The translations under genes and the position numbers were made by a program. A model generated the notes under the pieces. It ran no database searches. It worked only from the letters and a program-made list of their open reading frames with translations, and was not told where the DNA came from. 64,000 nt of DNA, taken from contig CM043705.1 of the NCBI GenBank assembly GCA_023935145.1, forward strand, positions 89,777,584-89,841,583, in the 5' to 3' direction. Shown here one piece after another: positions 45,401-56,128 of the stretch (within the stretch, counting starts at the first letter, position 1; each line of letters opens with the position of its first letter). This stretch comes from Bretschneidera sinensis (Eukaryota; Streptophyta; Magnoliopsida; Brassicales; Akaniaceae).

Positions 45401-45960
45401 ATTAAATTATGGTGATCATGCAATGCTTTGAAAGCTTGAAAAATCGTCGAGCGCAGCTGAATGAACTAGTTTTAGGAGTAGAAATGGGAGTTTTATTTAT
45501 ATGTATGTATTTTTTTGAACAATTTAGATACATTTCTTTTATTGTGACGAGAGTAACCTTGAGCAAACTCTGGTGTAACCATTGGGTGAAGCCCACAGCT
45601 AGAACAATTCAGGTATTTTTAATTTGTCAATTTATTAATCGAAGTTTTTGACTTTGATTACGTAAAATATAATGATACTTGCGGAGCTAGCTTTTTTTTT
45701 CCTTCTTATGTCTAATAATCTTGCTCCCCTGCAACTAAAATCCTAGCTCCGACATTGCTTGTTGCAGATATGAAGACGTGAATCACTACGATGTGAAGGC
45801 ACCACATGGAAGAACAGCTCACCCTTGGCCAGATCACTTTCACCCATTACATGTAGCTATGGGTGCTGGTGGTGAAAATGCAAAGGCAAAGCTAATCCAC
45901 CACAGCTGGGACATGGGTACTCTTTCTTATGCCTCTTACCAGTTTACAGAATCCAGCTGA
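42420..45960 (+). CDS. LIGB: LigB-family extradiol ring-cleavage dioxygenase (DODA-type), three exons
   Basis: A complete plant 4,5-DOPA dioxygenase extradiol-like gene. Exons are 42420-42683, 44299-44669 and 45768-45960, giving 828 nt and 275 residues, close to the family length of about 270. Boundaries are AAG/GTCCCT, ACCAG/CTCAAG, CGAAG/GTAATT and TTGCAG/ATATG, and phases match. LigB motifs in order are [101 protein letters not shown] and [14 protein letters not shown]. The His residues of SHGSP, SGHWE and DHGAW are the expected non-haem Fe(II) and active-site positions. Non-betalain plants keep one such gene, so sequence alone does not show DOPA cleavage. The first donor (GTCCCT) is weak. 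The protein is probably cytosolic, as no targeting peptide is visible. Confidence 0.93.
43925..44240 (+). repeat. Tandem duplication of about 160 bp in intron 1 of the dioxygenase gene
   Basis: Two copies, about 43932-44085 and 44091-44240. Each contains GGGCTATTTCCACGGTACAA (or a variant), TGGCTGCATCC, CTACGGGCAGTTTGC and GAACCAACCATTATGCC. Divergence is modest. The second copy ends about 55 bp before the exon 2 acceptor. Confidence 0.85.
44786..45038. mobile_element. MITE-like inverted-repeat element in intron 2
   Basis: About 253 bp with terminal inverted repeats of roughly 68 bp. The left arm starts GGATTAGGATCCTATATACT, then GGAGTTTTGTGCAGTTGGTG. The right arm is its reverse complement with a few changes, ending AAGGATCCTAATCC. 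The interior is AT-rich and non-coding. I could not fix a clear target duplication. Confidence 0.7.
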
Positions 45961-47190
45961 ACTTCCATTCAAGATTGCAATAACCGTGTCATATACTTTT
46001 TTATTTGCTTCAATCTTCAAATAACTCGACATGAGTAAGTTCCATTGTTGTATGCTGCAAATCTATGCTTGTATGATTCTATTTTTCAGAAGAACCATTA
46101 TTAAAAGTTTGTATGATTCTAATTATTGATTGCTACATCTGCATGAGGGAATCTTGTTTCCAGTAATTACATTGGATGAATCTATGGGACCTTTTGAGTG
46201 ATTCTACTTGTAAGATCATAAGTTACATTTCTTTTTTCTTTTATTTCTGTCTGTTTCAGACTTCCAAAACTTCCTTTATTCATTTACAGGTCCTAAGATC
46301 TTAAGTTATTCCAAATTTTCCATTGTTACTCTTGGCCTGTGGCTTTGCTAGCAAAAAAATGAGCATATTGAAGCTTGCACAGCTTTGGGGTGGATGGATT
46401 TAACACGCCTCAAGGTTTTTCATGTGCTTCTGATTCTATTTTTGTGCATTTTTTTTGGCTTGCCATTGAGACCTGATTCGGGTCACACTCTTTGGGATGG
46501 AACGTTGGGGTACCATAAGATAGCGTCAATTTATAAAAGAAATTTCAAAATCTTACAACAGGTGGGCAACTTGACAGAATAGCCAATGAAAGATCTTCTC
46601 CATTCTTTTTCTGTTCCTGAAGCATCCTGAGAAGAAAATTATAAATTTTCAAGTTACTTGATAACTTTGAAATCCAAAATACGGGAAGACCGTCCATGGA
46701 TCGATGTTGAGATAGTAGGATATGATGCTCTTGATAACTGAAAAAATTAATTACTCGCGTCCTCTTTTTGTTTTTTTACATAAAATATAAAAAAGGAATG
46801 AAAATGCATTGGTTGTTAAAAAAACGTTTTTCAAAAATGAAATTGTACTAAATTCATAAATTGAAAGAAAGTTGTTTTCACTGATTTTAAAATAAAAATG
46901 ATGCTGATTTTTCACTTTTTTAAAAATAAAATTAAAACAGAAATTGCTTTTGAAAACCAAATGTACCAAAACCAAAGGCACCATAAATGACTTGGTAGAG
47001 GGTAATTGTATCAAAGTTTAGAGGTGTCAAATGAGCGGGTTTTGTACAAGTCAAGAAGTGGAAGTCATCCGACGTGAAGCCTTCACCATATCTAAGCAGG
47101 CCAACCCTCCACGAAACAGTGAACCTGAGAATGCTCGCTACGTGTTAATCGATCCTTTAACCTGAAGAGACCTTCTCGGTCTGGTTCTCT
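45961..47190. other. 3' flank of the dioxygenase gene and spacer
   Basis: About 45961-46270 may be 3' UTR (AT-rich, no canonical AATAAA found with confidence). The rest has no ORF with known motifs. Confidence 0.4.
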
Positions 47191-49410
47191 CTGTTTGCTT
47201 GTGCAAAAGCTTTTTGGATTAAAGCCCAATCATTTTAGACTCAAACTTTAGTGTTAATCATTTATTGATATTAATTCAACATTATTTATCTACAGGAAAA
47301 TTCACATCGGTTTGAGGCTAAATATTTATTTGGATTTGTCTTAATTTAATTTGAGTTTACTCAATTAAAATCAAAATTAACAAACAAAATGTTATCAAAC
47401 AACCAATTTTATCTTGTTTAAGATATGGGGTGAGCTTAAACACATTCATCAAGCATTCAAAGGGATAGAAAGAGTCCTTGTCCTAGAAGGATGGTTCTAG
47501 GATTTGTCTGTTGGGTAAGCGCCACCTTAACTTCGGATAGCTTGATACCCAATGTCTAGAAGGATGACCTTATCCTCCTCGAGTGGCTGAATTAGGTGGA
47601 CCACAAGAGTACAAACGTGGCAATGAACCTTTGTTACAATTATATGATTGAGTGAATTATGTCACTCACCAAGGGTTGATGAAAGTAGATAAGGGTCACA
47701 CCAAGATACCGAATAGGTAACGGGCCCCAATCCACTCCACCTAAGCAAGAACAAGGTTAAGTGCAAGTGTGCAAGTGAAGTGTAGCAAAAATAAATTTAA
47801 GTTAATTTTTAAATATTTTTCTAAGAACTCATTGAGGTGCATTTGTCCTTAGTGGAGTTGCCAACTGTAGGTACCACACCTTTTCGTCAATACCTCACGA
47901 CTCTGAGCTTAATACCCAATGTCATTCCCTTCGAGGATAGATGAATAAGCGACAGTAAGGATCTAAGTTGGTTGGAATATGGAAATATTAGCTCTAACTA
48001 GGTCTAACGCAACCATTTATGAGTAGTAAGGAGGCCCCCATCATAGATGCGCTTTTAAGTGTTAGACTAGTAATTGCTTTACTGTTAAATGACGTTAGGC
48101 CTTACCCATGGATGTATCATCTAAGCAACAAAGTAAGGATAATGGGTAAATTAGAGTCACCATTTGAATTTAAAGGGGGTCAAAATCTCTTATCATTGGT
48201 CTACGAGAGATTCGAGGTAAGAGATTGGGATACGAGAGAAGAAGGATTTAAGGCTTTTCCTCTCGCCTAGGTTGAAATCTAGCCCTCATGTTCTTTGGAA
48301 AATATTTAATTATTAACAAAAATTATATTTGTTATACTCTAAAAAAGATGTATACTTAATCACAGTTATATCAATCAATTGACATCCAAAAATTATCACT
48401 CGAACAATAAATTACCAATCATGCATGGAAATAATCAAATAGTGAAAATACATCATTTTAGAGCGTAAAGTAACTTAATTCTTCTGAAAACATAATAAAA
48501 CACGCTAACGCATATGAGAATAAACATTAAAAATCAAGATGAATAAAAAATATGAAAATTTAGGATAAAGTGAGTCGACCAGGTCCAGACAAGACTCGGT
48601 ATGTCAAGGCTTAGGATCAACTGGCCCTAGTGAGGAGCTGGCTAGCTCCCCTACTGTTGGTTCTGGTACTTTCAGGATTTTAGCAAAAATCTTCGTTTTC
48701 GATTAGTTTCGAATGTTATTTTAGCAATGAAAATTCATGCAAAGCCCTAATCTAAATGACATATTGATATTCTAAAATATTATTTTTACTTGACATGTGG
48801 TTCAATTAATTCTCTAGATGCAAGAAACCTAATCTACATGTCGTACAAAAATTTAATGCAAATCTAAAGCATTTTCCTATATGACATAAGAAGATAAAAT
48901 AAAATTCTAAAAGATGCATCAACTAATTATTTCATGGAGGTTCATGATAAACAATCTTCATGCTTTAGTTAAATTTCCAAGATACTAACATTTTTTATGA
49001 TTCGATCTCTTTGCGTTAATGCGAATTAAGCTAAGTTAAAGAAAACTACACGTGCGGTGTGGATTGCCCTCAGATCTTTGATTAGATGCGTTGATGGATG
49101 AACGTACATAGAACTTTTTTTTAGAACTTGAATTGATTATAAAAGTTGGTTTTGATTTTGTGAGTTTGTAGGGGAATTTAGGGTTTGTGTTTGTAGGGTT
49201 TTGAGCAAGGAAAATGATTCTAGAACTTTTGGACAAAATTGAAAAAATTGGAGACGATGCGATCGAGCGAGTCTTAGACCTGACTGGTTGGCCATAGGGC
49301 CCGATCGACTAATTGGGTGTGGCCTTCTGGTCCCTTATTTTTCTTTGTGTCGGTCCATTTCGTTTTGTTTTAATCTGCATTGATTTAGTTCAAGTTTCTT
49401 TAATCAAATT

Positions 49411-49650
49411 TTGTCCAAAATTAAATTTCTATCGCACATTCATCAATCTTAACTTCCTTGGGACCAAAATTTCATCATCGGGCTCCACATGTAATTTGTT
49501 CTAATATTTTTAATCTGGATTTATTTATTTCGCTTTTCTTTGATTAATGTGTCCAAAATTAAATTTCTATCACACATTCATCAATTTTGACTTCCTTAGG
49601 ACCAAAATTTTATCATCGGGTTCCACATGTAATTCATTCAAATATTCGAA
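49411..49650. repeat. Tandem duplication with 143-bp spacing
   Basis: CAAAATTAAATTTCTATCGC, ACATTCATCAATCTTAACTT, CCTTGGGACCAAAATTTCAT and CATCGGGCTCCACATGTAAT occur at about 49411-49500. They recur with few changes at about 49553-49642. Confidence 0.85.
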
Positions 49651-49994
49651 ATGAAATAGGGTGTCTACAGTTGCCCAGTCAGACCTGGCGATGCCTTGGC
49701 CAACTTTGGCTCGATCCGCATCAGAAAAATATTTTTTCTAAGTTTTTTGAAAAAGAAAATCTTAGACCAATTTGGCTGCCACTAGGTTCACTAAACCATA
49801 GTCAGTGATGCTCTAGCCTGCTTTAGGTCGGTTCGCGTCTAACAAATAAAATTTTCAAGTTTTTAAGAAAAAAATATTAAGTTTTTATTTTCAAGAAATA
49901 AAAAATGATTCTGACCACGGTCTCAACCCTCGGGGGGTTCCAGAGTCTAAGCAACCAGTCTATGAAGGCCATGTTTGGTTTATAGTTTAAGCTA

Positions 49995-50100
49995 ACTTAA
50001 AATAAGGACCACCGTCTTTGATGAGGGACAAGGACCGCCGTCTTCAACGAAGGACAAGGACCCCCTTTCTCCAAGGGAGAATAAACCACCTTCTCTAGGG
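49995..50100. repeat. Short tandem repeat GGACAAGGACCGCCGTCTTC
   Basis: Three to four imperfect units of about 28 bp (AAGGACCACCGTCTTTGATG, AGGGACAAGGACCGCCGTCT and so on). Confidence 0.7.
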
Positions 50101-50446
50101 TGAAAAGTCTTAGAAGTAAAAAAAAGACACAACTTGTCCCACTGATATGAGACGTGGACAATCAAAATGTTGTGCCAACAACTACTTCCTCAATATCAAG
50201 AAGCTCAAGGAAGTGGGTGGCTTATGATGTGGGCAAGAATCCATTTTCCAATCAGAGGAAAACATATGGTAAGACCAAGGGCAAAACAATCATTTTGTCA
50301 TCATGGGTAAAACAATAATTGTTCACCTTAGGGTAAATTCACAATTACTATAGTAAAATATTTGGCTCAATATCAGCCATCCAATCAACTATCCAGATAG
50401 TTCATAATTAATGGTTTTCTAATCAAGATCAACCTCTTTTCATTAT

Positions 50447-51760
50447 TGTAAACCGAGGTTCAAACCTAAGAGGGGAGTGAATTGAGTTTTTTAAATTTTT
50501 TGCTAATTACTTACAAGTTTATAAAAAATGTTAAATGTATAAAGCATACAAACAAGTAATGTGCTTCAAGTAAAAGAGTTTAATGAAGAGAAAGTGCAAA
50601 CTCAATTTATAGTGGTTCGGCAATATCAGATTCCTTCTGACCTTACGTCCACTCTCTTCAAGGAACCTCCTTGAAGTAATCCACTAAAACTTTTAGTCGT
50701 ACAACTTCACGGGTGTTGTACAAACCTTACAACCAATCCCTTCCTCAAAAAAATTAATCCCTTCCTCACAGAAGCTAATCCCTTCTTTTTGGAAGCTTAC
50801 AATGAAGTGTTTAATCCTAAACACTCTAAGAGTTATTACAACTCTTCCTCTTTTACAATAAATGAAATTTGCTATAAATTAAATAGTAGAGAGATAGCAA
50901 GGAATGCTTTTACAAAAGAATAATATATCTCTTTCAAGAATAAGCTTGAAGAATGGCTCAACAATAAATTTTTCAAAGCTTTTGAGAATTAATGAGCAAA
51001 CTTGTGAATTGAATGTGTTCTCTTTTTGTTTTAAATGCTCATTGAAGTGGGTTTGTATAGCCTTGAATCAATATGGCCATTAGACACTGACTTGGTAGGT
51101 TTGGTGCATTAAATGCTCAAGTCTCGCGTCTCAAATGGTCGTATTTTCAAATTACCAGTCGACTGGGTCAAGTGAGAAATCTCACTGTTAGGCTGTGGGA
51201 GAGTACCAATCGACTGGGTCCTAAGCACCAGTCGACTGAGAACTCACTGTCTCTGTTGCCAGTTGACTGGGTTCCTTACACTAGTCAACTGGGGACCTTC
51301 TGTCCCATACCCCAGTCGACTGGTATATTGAGCCAATCGACTAGGTTGCCTTTCAACCCAGTTTTTCATGTATTAAAACTGTTTTTGACTTGGAAGTATT
51401 TGAATTAATAGTTTATCAAAATATTTTGTAAAATGAGCCATAGGTCAAGTTAAGTATTTGAACATGAGAAATTTACAATTGTTTTCAATACCTTAATGCC
51501 TATTCTATATCTTTTGTCTTGTCTTGGTGTCTGAAACTGGTTGAGTTCTTGTATCTTGTTTCTTCGTTGAAAGCTTTTACCACTTAAACACTTAGATAAA
51601 ACTGTTAGTTCAATTAGAGTATGGTTTTTAGAAAAAATTGGGCAGAGTTCCCTCTGTTTTTTGGATAAAACTAACTTGTTAAGCAGTTCAAACGCAGTTT
51701 ATAATCATCCCAACCAAGCAAAGTAAAACAGAGTTATATTCATCAATGTTTTCTGAGCAA
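50447..51760 (-). repeat. 3' LTR of copia copy 2 (upper boundary approximate)
   Basis: It ends on the minus strand as CTCGGTTTACA at 50447, aligned with the end of the copy 1 LTR. It contains the motif island (51154-51345), TATA-like GGCTATACAAACCC near 51050-51065, and AGAGTGGACGTAAGG near 50645-50660. The upper end near the AGGGGGAG tract is not certain. Confidence 0.65.
51154..51345 (-). promoter_or_regulatory. LTR motif island of copia copy 2 (CCAGTCGACTGG type)
   Basis: At least seven units of (A/C)CAGTCGACTGGG(T/G) or close variants, spaced 20-30 bp. It lies about 90 bp upstream (element sense) of the TATA-like site. Confidence 0.65.
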
Positions 51761-52229
51761 TGCTCCCCCTAAATCTATGCTTTATTATAAGTTTATATTG
51801 ATTTTTTTTCTTCTTTTTTTCATTATTCTCCCATGTTTTGACAACAGTAGAAAATAAGGTGTAAACCCAAAAAATAAGAAAGATAAACACTACAGCTATG
51901 AAGATATGGTAAAAAAAACTTTTAGGTAAAAACTACACATGTTTTAGAATTGGGAAGACTTCTCGAGAAGAGTCAGAAGTTTTTACACTCATAACAACAG
52001 TTAAGGCATATAGGTGAGCATGAATATGATAAGTCAAGTAACCATATAACATAAAAGTGAGATATATATATATGAGATAACTACCAAAGGCGTAAATCAA
52101 AGCAACAATGTATATACATCCATATATTGTGAGCTTATAAAAAGCTTGTCTGAGTACAAAATATGAAAGAAAGACAGAATGTTCATGCTACAACTATCTA
52201 AGAGCTATATATACAAAGAAAAACAAAAG

Positions 52230-53049
52230 CTCAGCGAGATGGGGAATCAGAGCCATCATAAATAAGATCTTGAAGCTCAGCCAATGAGCCCTCTATGTGC
52301 TCTCAGTGCAGCTCAAAATCGTCATGAAGTGTGCAGAGTTCACGGTGCATGGAATCAACAAAAGAGCTCAAGCTTTAGAACTTAGACTACATGGATAGCT
52401 GGAAGCTCGAAATAGCCTAAAGTAGATCATCGTACCTAGCCTGACCAGTACTAGAACCACCATGTTGTGGTGCTTGGTCATCAGTACCCATAGCAGTAGG
52501 AGGAGCTGCATCACCAGGAACCTCATCGTCCTCATCGCTTCTATCACCCTCTCCAATCCTTACGTTCTTCCCGGCCTTGGAGTAGATTAATCCATCACGG
52601 ATAGTGCACCCCATCTTCTTCAGAGAAGAGACATTGATGATGTCCTTGGGGTCGATATCTTGAGTCTCAGAGGTGGGAAGGGGAACTCAAAAATGCTGGA
52701 GGATAAAGGTGATGAGCATCCCATAAGGAAGGCACCCGAAGTCACTAGCTTTGCCTTTTATCATGTTGGCGAGCAGTAAGGGGTAGATATTGAAATGGTG
52801 TCCAGTTTTGAGACACCAAATCAATACTACATCTATCATGATCTTTTTGTGCTGAATGACGGAATTATACTTTTCTTTGGCGGTTGGACTCCAAAAGAGT
52901 GAGTTGTCAAGCTCAGTCCTTGCCTTTTTGCTCGAGGAACCCGTCAAACCTTTTCCTTTGGCATCCAGTGTCGTGAATTTCTTGGATCGTAGCTTTGTAG
53001 GCATGTGAGGTCCTTCAACGGTGGTTTTGATCCGGATTCTCTCAGACAT
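52230..53049 (-). pseudogene. Env-like ORF of copia copy 2
   Basis: It starts MSERIRIKTTVEGPHMPTKL at 53049 and runs 120 residues through VLIWCLKTGHHFNIYPLLLA and KASDFGCLPYGMLITFILQH, then stops. A second frame (52614-52417) gives MGCTIRDGLIYSKAGKNVRI followed by an acidic, Ser/Gly/Gln-rich tail. Compared with copy 1, the conserved middle (KFYPRLIHQFYENL region) is deleted after SVIQHKKI. No membrane anchor is visible. Confidence 0.7.
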
Positions 53050-53260
53050 TTTGAAAAAGGTGTTTTTGGGGAGAATTGAGAGATTTTTGGGAAAAACAGA
53101 ATTTTCAACCGTGGAAAGTTGAAAGGAAGGTGATGGGGGATGAGATTAAGGTTTCTATGGAGTGTTTTTGTGAGATTCTGGACAAAAATCAAAGATTTTC
53201 TAGAGGGACTATTTCGTGAAATTTCTAAAAAACTAAAGTGACTATTTACAGAATCACGAT

Positions 53261-53454
53261 ACCAGTCGACTGGGTCTTTCACTAATTTGGGAATTTTTGT
53301 CATACCAGTCGACTGGGTCATCCATACCAGTTGACTAGGTAGGTTACCAAAAATTCAAAAAATGGCTCCAAACAAAGTCTTGTGCTACCAGTTGATTGGG
53401 AACTTGGACTAGTCAACTGGTTGATTTGGTAGTGTATTACTAGTCGACTGGACC
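53261..53454 (-). promoter_or_regulatory. Pre-env motif island of copia copy 2
   Basis: Units ACCAGTCGACTGGGTC, CCAGTTGACTAGG, CCAGTTGATTGGG, AGTCAACTGG and TAGTCGACTGGACC. The pattern equals that of the LTR island of this copy (51154-51345) and differs from copy 1. A weak TATA-like TGTAAATAG follows at about 53245-53252 (minus). Confidence 0.6.
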
Positions 53455-53639
53455 CTTTAAAAAACTTTTAAAAAAAACTCTAGCTTAGAGTTTTAGCACG
53501 AAATTTGTTTATTTATGTCATCTTGAGTGAGAGAAATATTAAATAAGGTTTAATATTTATTTACAAAATGTCAAATATGCACATGAGGAATGTTTATGCA
53601 ATCAAACATACAGTTTATCATAGTCTACTAAACCCATTA

Positions 53640-56065
53640 ACAGTCTAACCTTACAAAAACTAACTTCACTTAATGGTTTTGTAAGAATATCAACTATTTG
53701 ATCTTCTGAAGGAATGAATTCTAGTCTTATATCACCCTTTTGAGCATGATCTCTTATGAAATGATGTCTAATTTCTGTGTTTGGTTCTAGAATGCTGAAT
53801 AGGGTTTTTGGTTAAGTTGATAGCACTGGTGTTATCATAATGAATTGGAATATCTTTAAAGTTCATGCCATAATCTTCTAGCTATTGTTTCATCCACAAC
53901 ACTTGCACACAACAACTTCTGGCTACTACGTATTCCGCCTCGATGGTTGATAGCGCAATCGAGTTTTGTTTCTTGAAAAACCAAGAGGTTAGCATTGCAC
54001 CTAAGAATTGGCATGTTCCACTAGTACTTTTTCTGTCTAGCCCACACCCCGCAAAATCAGCATCTGAATATCCTACAAGCTCAAAAGATGAATCTCTAAA
54101 GTACCATAATCCTAAGTTTTGAGTCCCTTGTAGATATCTAGGTTTTACTGAAATCACATGTGATTCCTTAGGATTAGCTTGAAATCTAGCACACATGTAT
54201 ACACTGAACATTATATCAGGTCTATTTACAGTTAAATAAAGTAAAGCTCTTATCATGCTTCTATAAGTTTTAGTGTTTACACACTTACCTCCTTTATCAA
54301 GGTCAAGTTTTGTAGAAGTGCTCATAGGAGTGCCAAGTGACTTTGAGCTTTCCATCTCGAACCTCTTTAATAGGTCCTTGGTGTATTTTGATTGATTAAT
54401 GAAGATGCTTCATTTCAATTATTTGATTTGAAGTCCAAGAAAATAGCTACGGGAGCATAGGTCTCATCAAAGTCTATTCCTTCTTCTTGATTATATCCCT
54501 TAGCAATTAGTCTAGCCTTATTCTTAGTTACTATTCCATTTTCATCCATCTTATTTCTAAATACCCATTTAGTTCCTATTATAGTATGATTTTTTGGTCT
54601 AGGAACTAGATTCCATACATTGTTTCTTTCAAGCTGATTTATTTCTTCTTGCATAGTATTTATCCAATCAACATCCTTCTCGGCTTCTACAAACGTCTTA
54701 GGTTCTATTTGAGATAAATAGGCTACACAATTGCAAATATTTCTAATAGAGGAATGAGTTATTACCCCTTGTGAAGGATCAGCAATCACTTGATCGATTG
54801 GGTGATAATTTACATACCTCTAATCTTTGGGAAGACTATCCTCTTGTTGACTTGTAGATGGTTGATCGGGATTGAGAGCTTCTACATCTTGACTTGTTTG
54901 AGATGGGCTCTCCTTTGGGTCAACAATGGGAGTAGGTATTTCCATTCTTGGAATGAAATCTGCATCATCATTGAAAGAAACTACTCTACTACTAATTGGG
55001 TCAGACTCATCAAAGGCTATATGTAGGATTCTTCTATCACTAGAGTTCTTTTGTTAAAGACTTTATAAGCTTTACTAGAGGTTGAATATCCTAAGAATAT
55101 CCCTTCATCGGTCTTTGAGTCAAATTTACCCAAGTTAGTTTTATTGTTATTTAGGATAACACATTTACAACCAAAAGCACGAAAATAGGAGATATTAGGC
55201 TTTCTACATTTCCATAATTCATATGGAGTTTTGTTAAGCATATGCCTAATTAAAACTCTGTTTAAGATATAGCAAGAGGTGTTTATGGTTTCCGCTCAAA
55301 AGTATTTTGGCAAGCTATTTTCACAAAGCATTGTTCTTGCAAATTCTTGTAGAACTCTATTTTTCCTCTCAACAACTCCATTTTGTTAAGGAGTTCTAGG
55401 AGCCGAAAAGTGGTGATCAATTCCATTTTCATCACAAATTTTTGAAAAGCTTTGGTTTTCAAATTATTTTCCATAATCACTTCTAATGCTTGAAATACAA
55501 ATTCATTTTTCATTTTGAACCTTTTTACAAAAGTTTTCAAATCCTTTGTAAGCTTTATCCATGTAAGCAATAAAGATAACAAAGGTATATCTTGAATAGT
55601 CATTAACAATAACAAGAGCATATTGATGGCCACCTAGACTAATGGTATTTATTGGACCAAATAAATCCATATGCAAAAGTTCTAATGACCAAGCCTTCTA
55701 TGCCATAGCCATGGGTTTTCACTAAATACGGGAAAACATTTTTCATTTTTCGAATGCAGGGATTTTAAATCAACTATATAGATATTTTCGTGTCTATGGC
55801 CAACATACTTGATCTTGTTACTCTTGATGTCTATAACTAGAAAATGAGAGGTTTGAAATATGACTTTGTTGCCTTTATCACATAGTTGACTAATACATTG
55901 TAATTTTGGCTTAAGGCTTTGCACAAATAATACATGATCAATGGTTGAGAAATCATTACCAACTTTTCCATGCCCGGTGATCTTTATTTTTGTATTGTCT
56001 CCAATGGTGACATGTCTGCCATCTCTTAGAGTTAGTTCTTTTAATACACTTCGATCACCAGTCAT
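53640..56065 (-). pseudogene. Copia copy 2 pol, with RT core deleted
   Basis: 56065-55682 holds the pre-integrase region (ending ENPWLWHRRLGH). 55633-55017 holds integrase parts in several frames (FVKRFKMKNEFVFQALEVIM, MLNKTPYELWKCRKPNISYF). 54789-54415 is the start of [46 protein letters not shown]. Immediately after APVA the frame jumps to a remnant of the segment just before RNase H, and SKYTKDLLKRFEMESSKSLG follows. The catalytic YVDD region is therefore missing. RNase H runs from 54355 to about 53640, with GYSDADFAGCGLDRKSTSGT and LSTIEAEYVVARSCC, the end in broken frames. Confidence 0.85.
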
Positions 56066-56128
56066 GTGCTTTGAGCATCCATTATCAAGGTACCAATAGT
56101 TATATTTTTCCTTGGTGTGGAGACATAT

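Larger units (their letters stand above)
47190..50446. other. Decayed LTR-like and non-coding retroelement material
   Basis: No gene found. A block at 48130-48270 (GAGTCACCATTTGAATTTAA and following, CTACGAGAGATTCGAGGTAA) and one at 49930-49990 (TTCCAGAGTCTAAGCAACCA) resemble non-coding parts of Tat/Ogre-type elements, from memory only. About 50170-50230 carries CTTCCTCAATATCAAGAAGC followed by TCAAGGAAGTGGGTGGC, an imperfect hairpin also found near 59945. Confidence 0.35.

Noticed and set aside
48019..48270. An 83-codon frame (PWMYHLSNKVRIMGKLESPF)
   Set aside because: It lies in what looks like non-coding Tat/Ogre-type sequence. No domain, and no support beyond being open.
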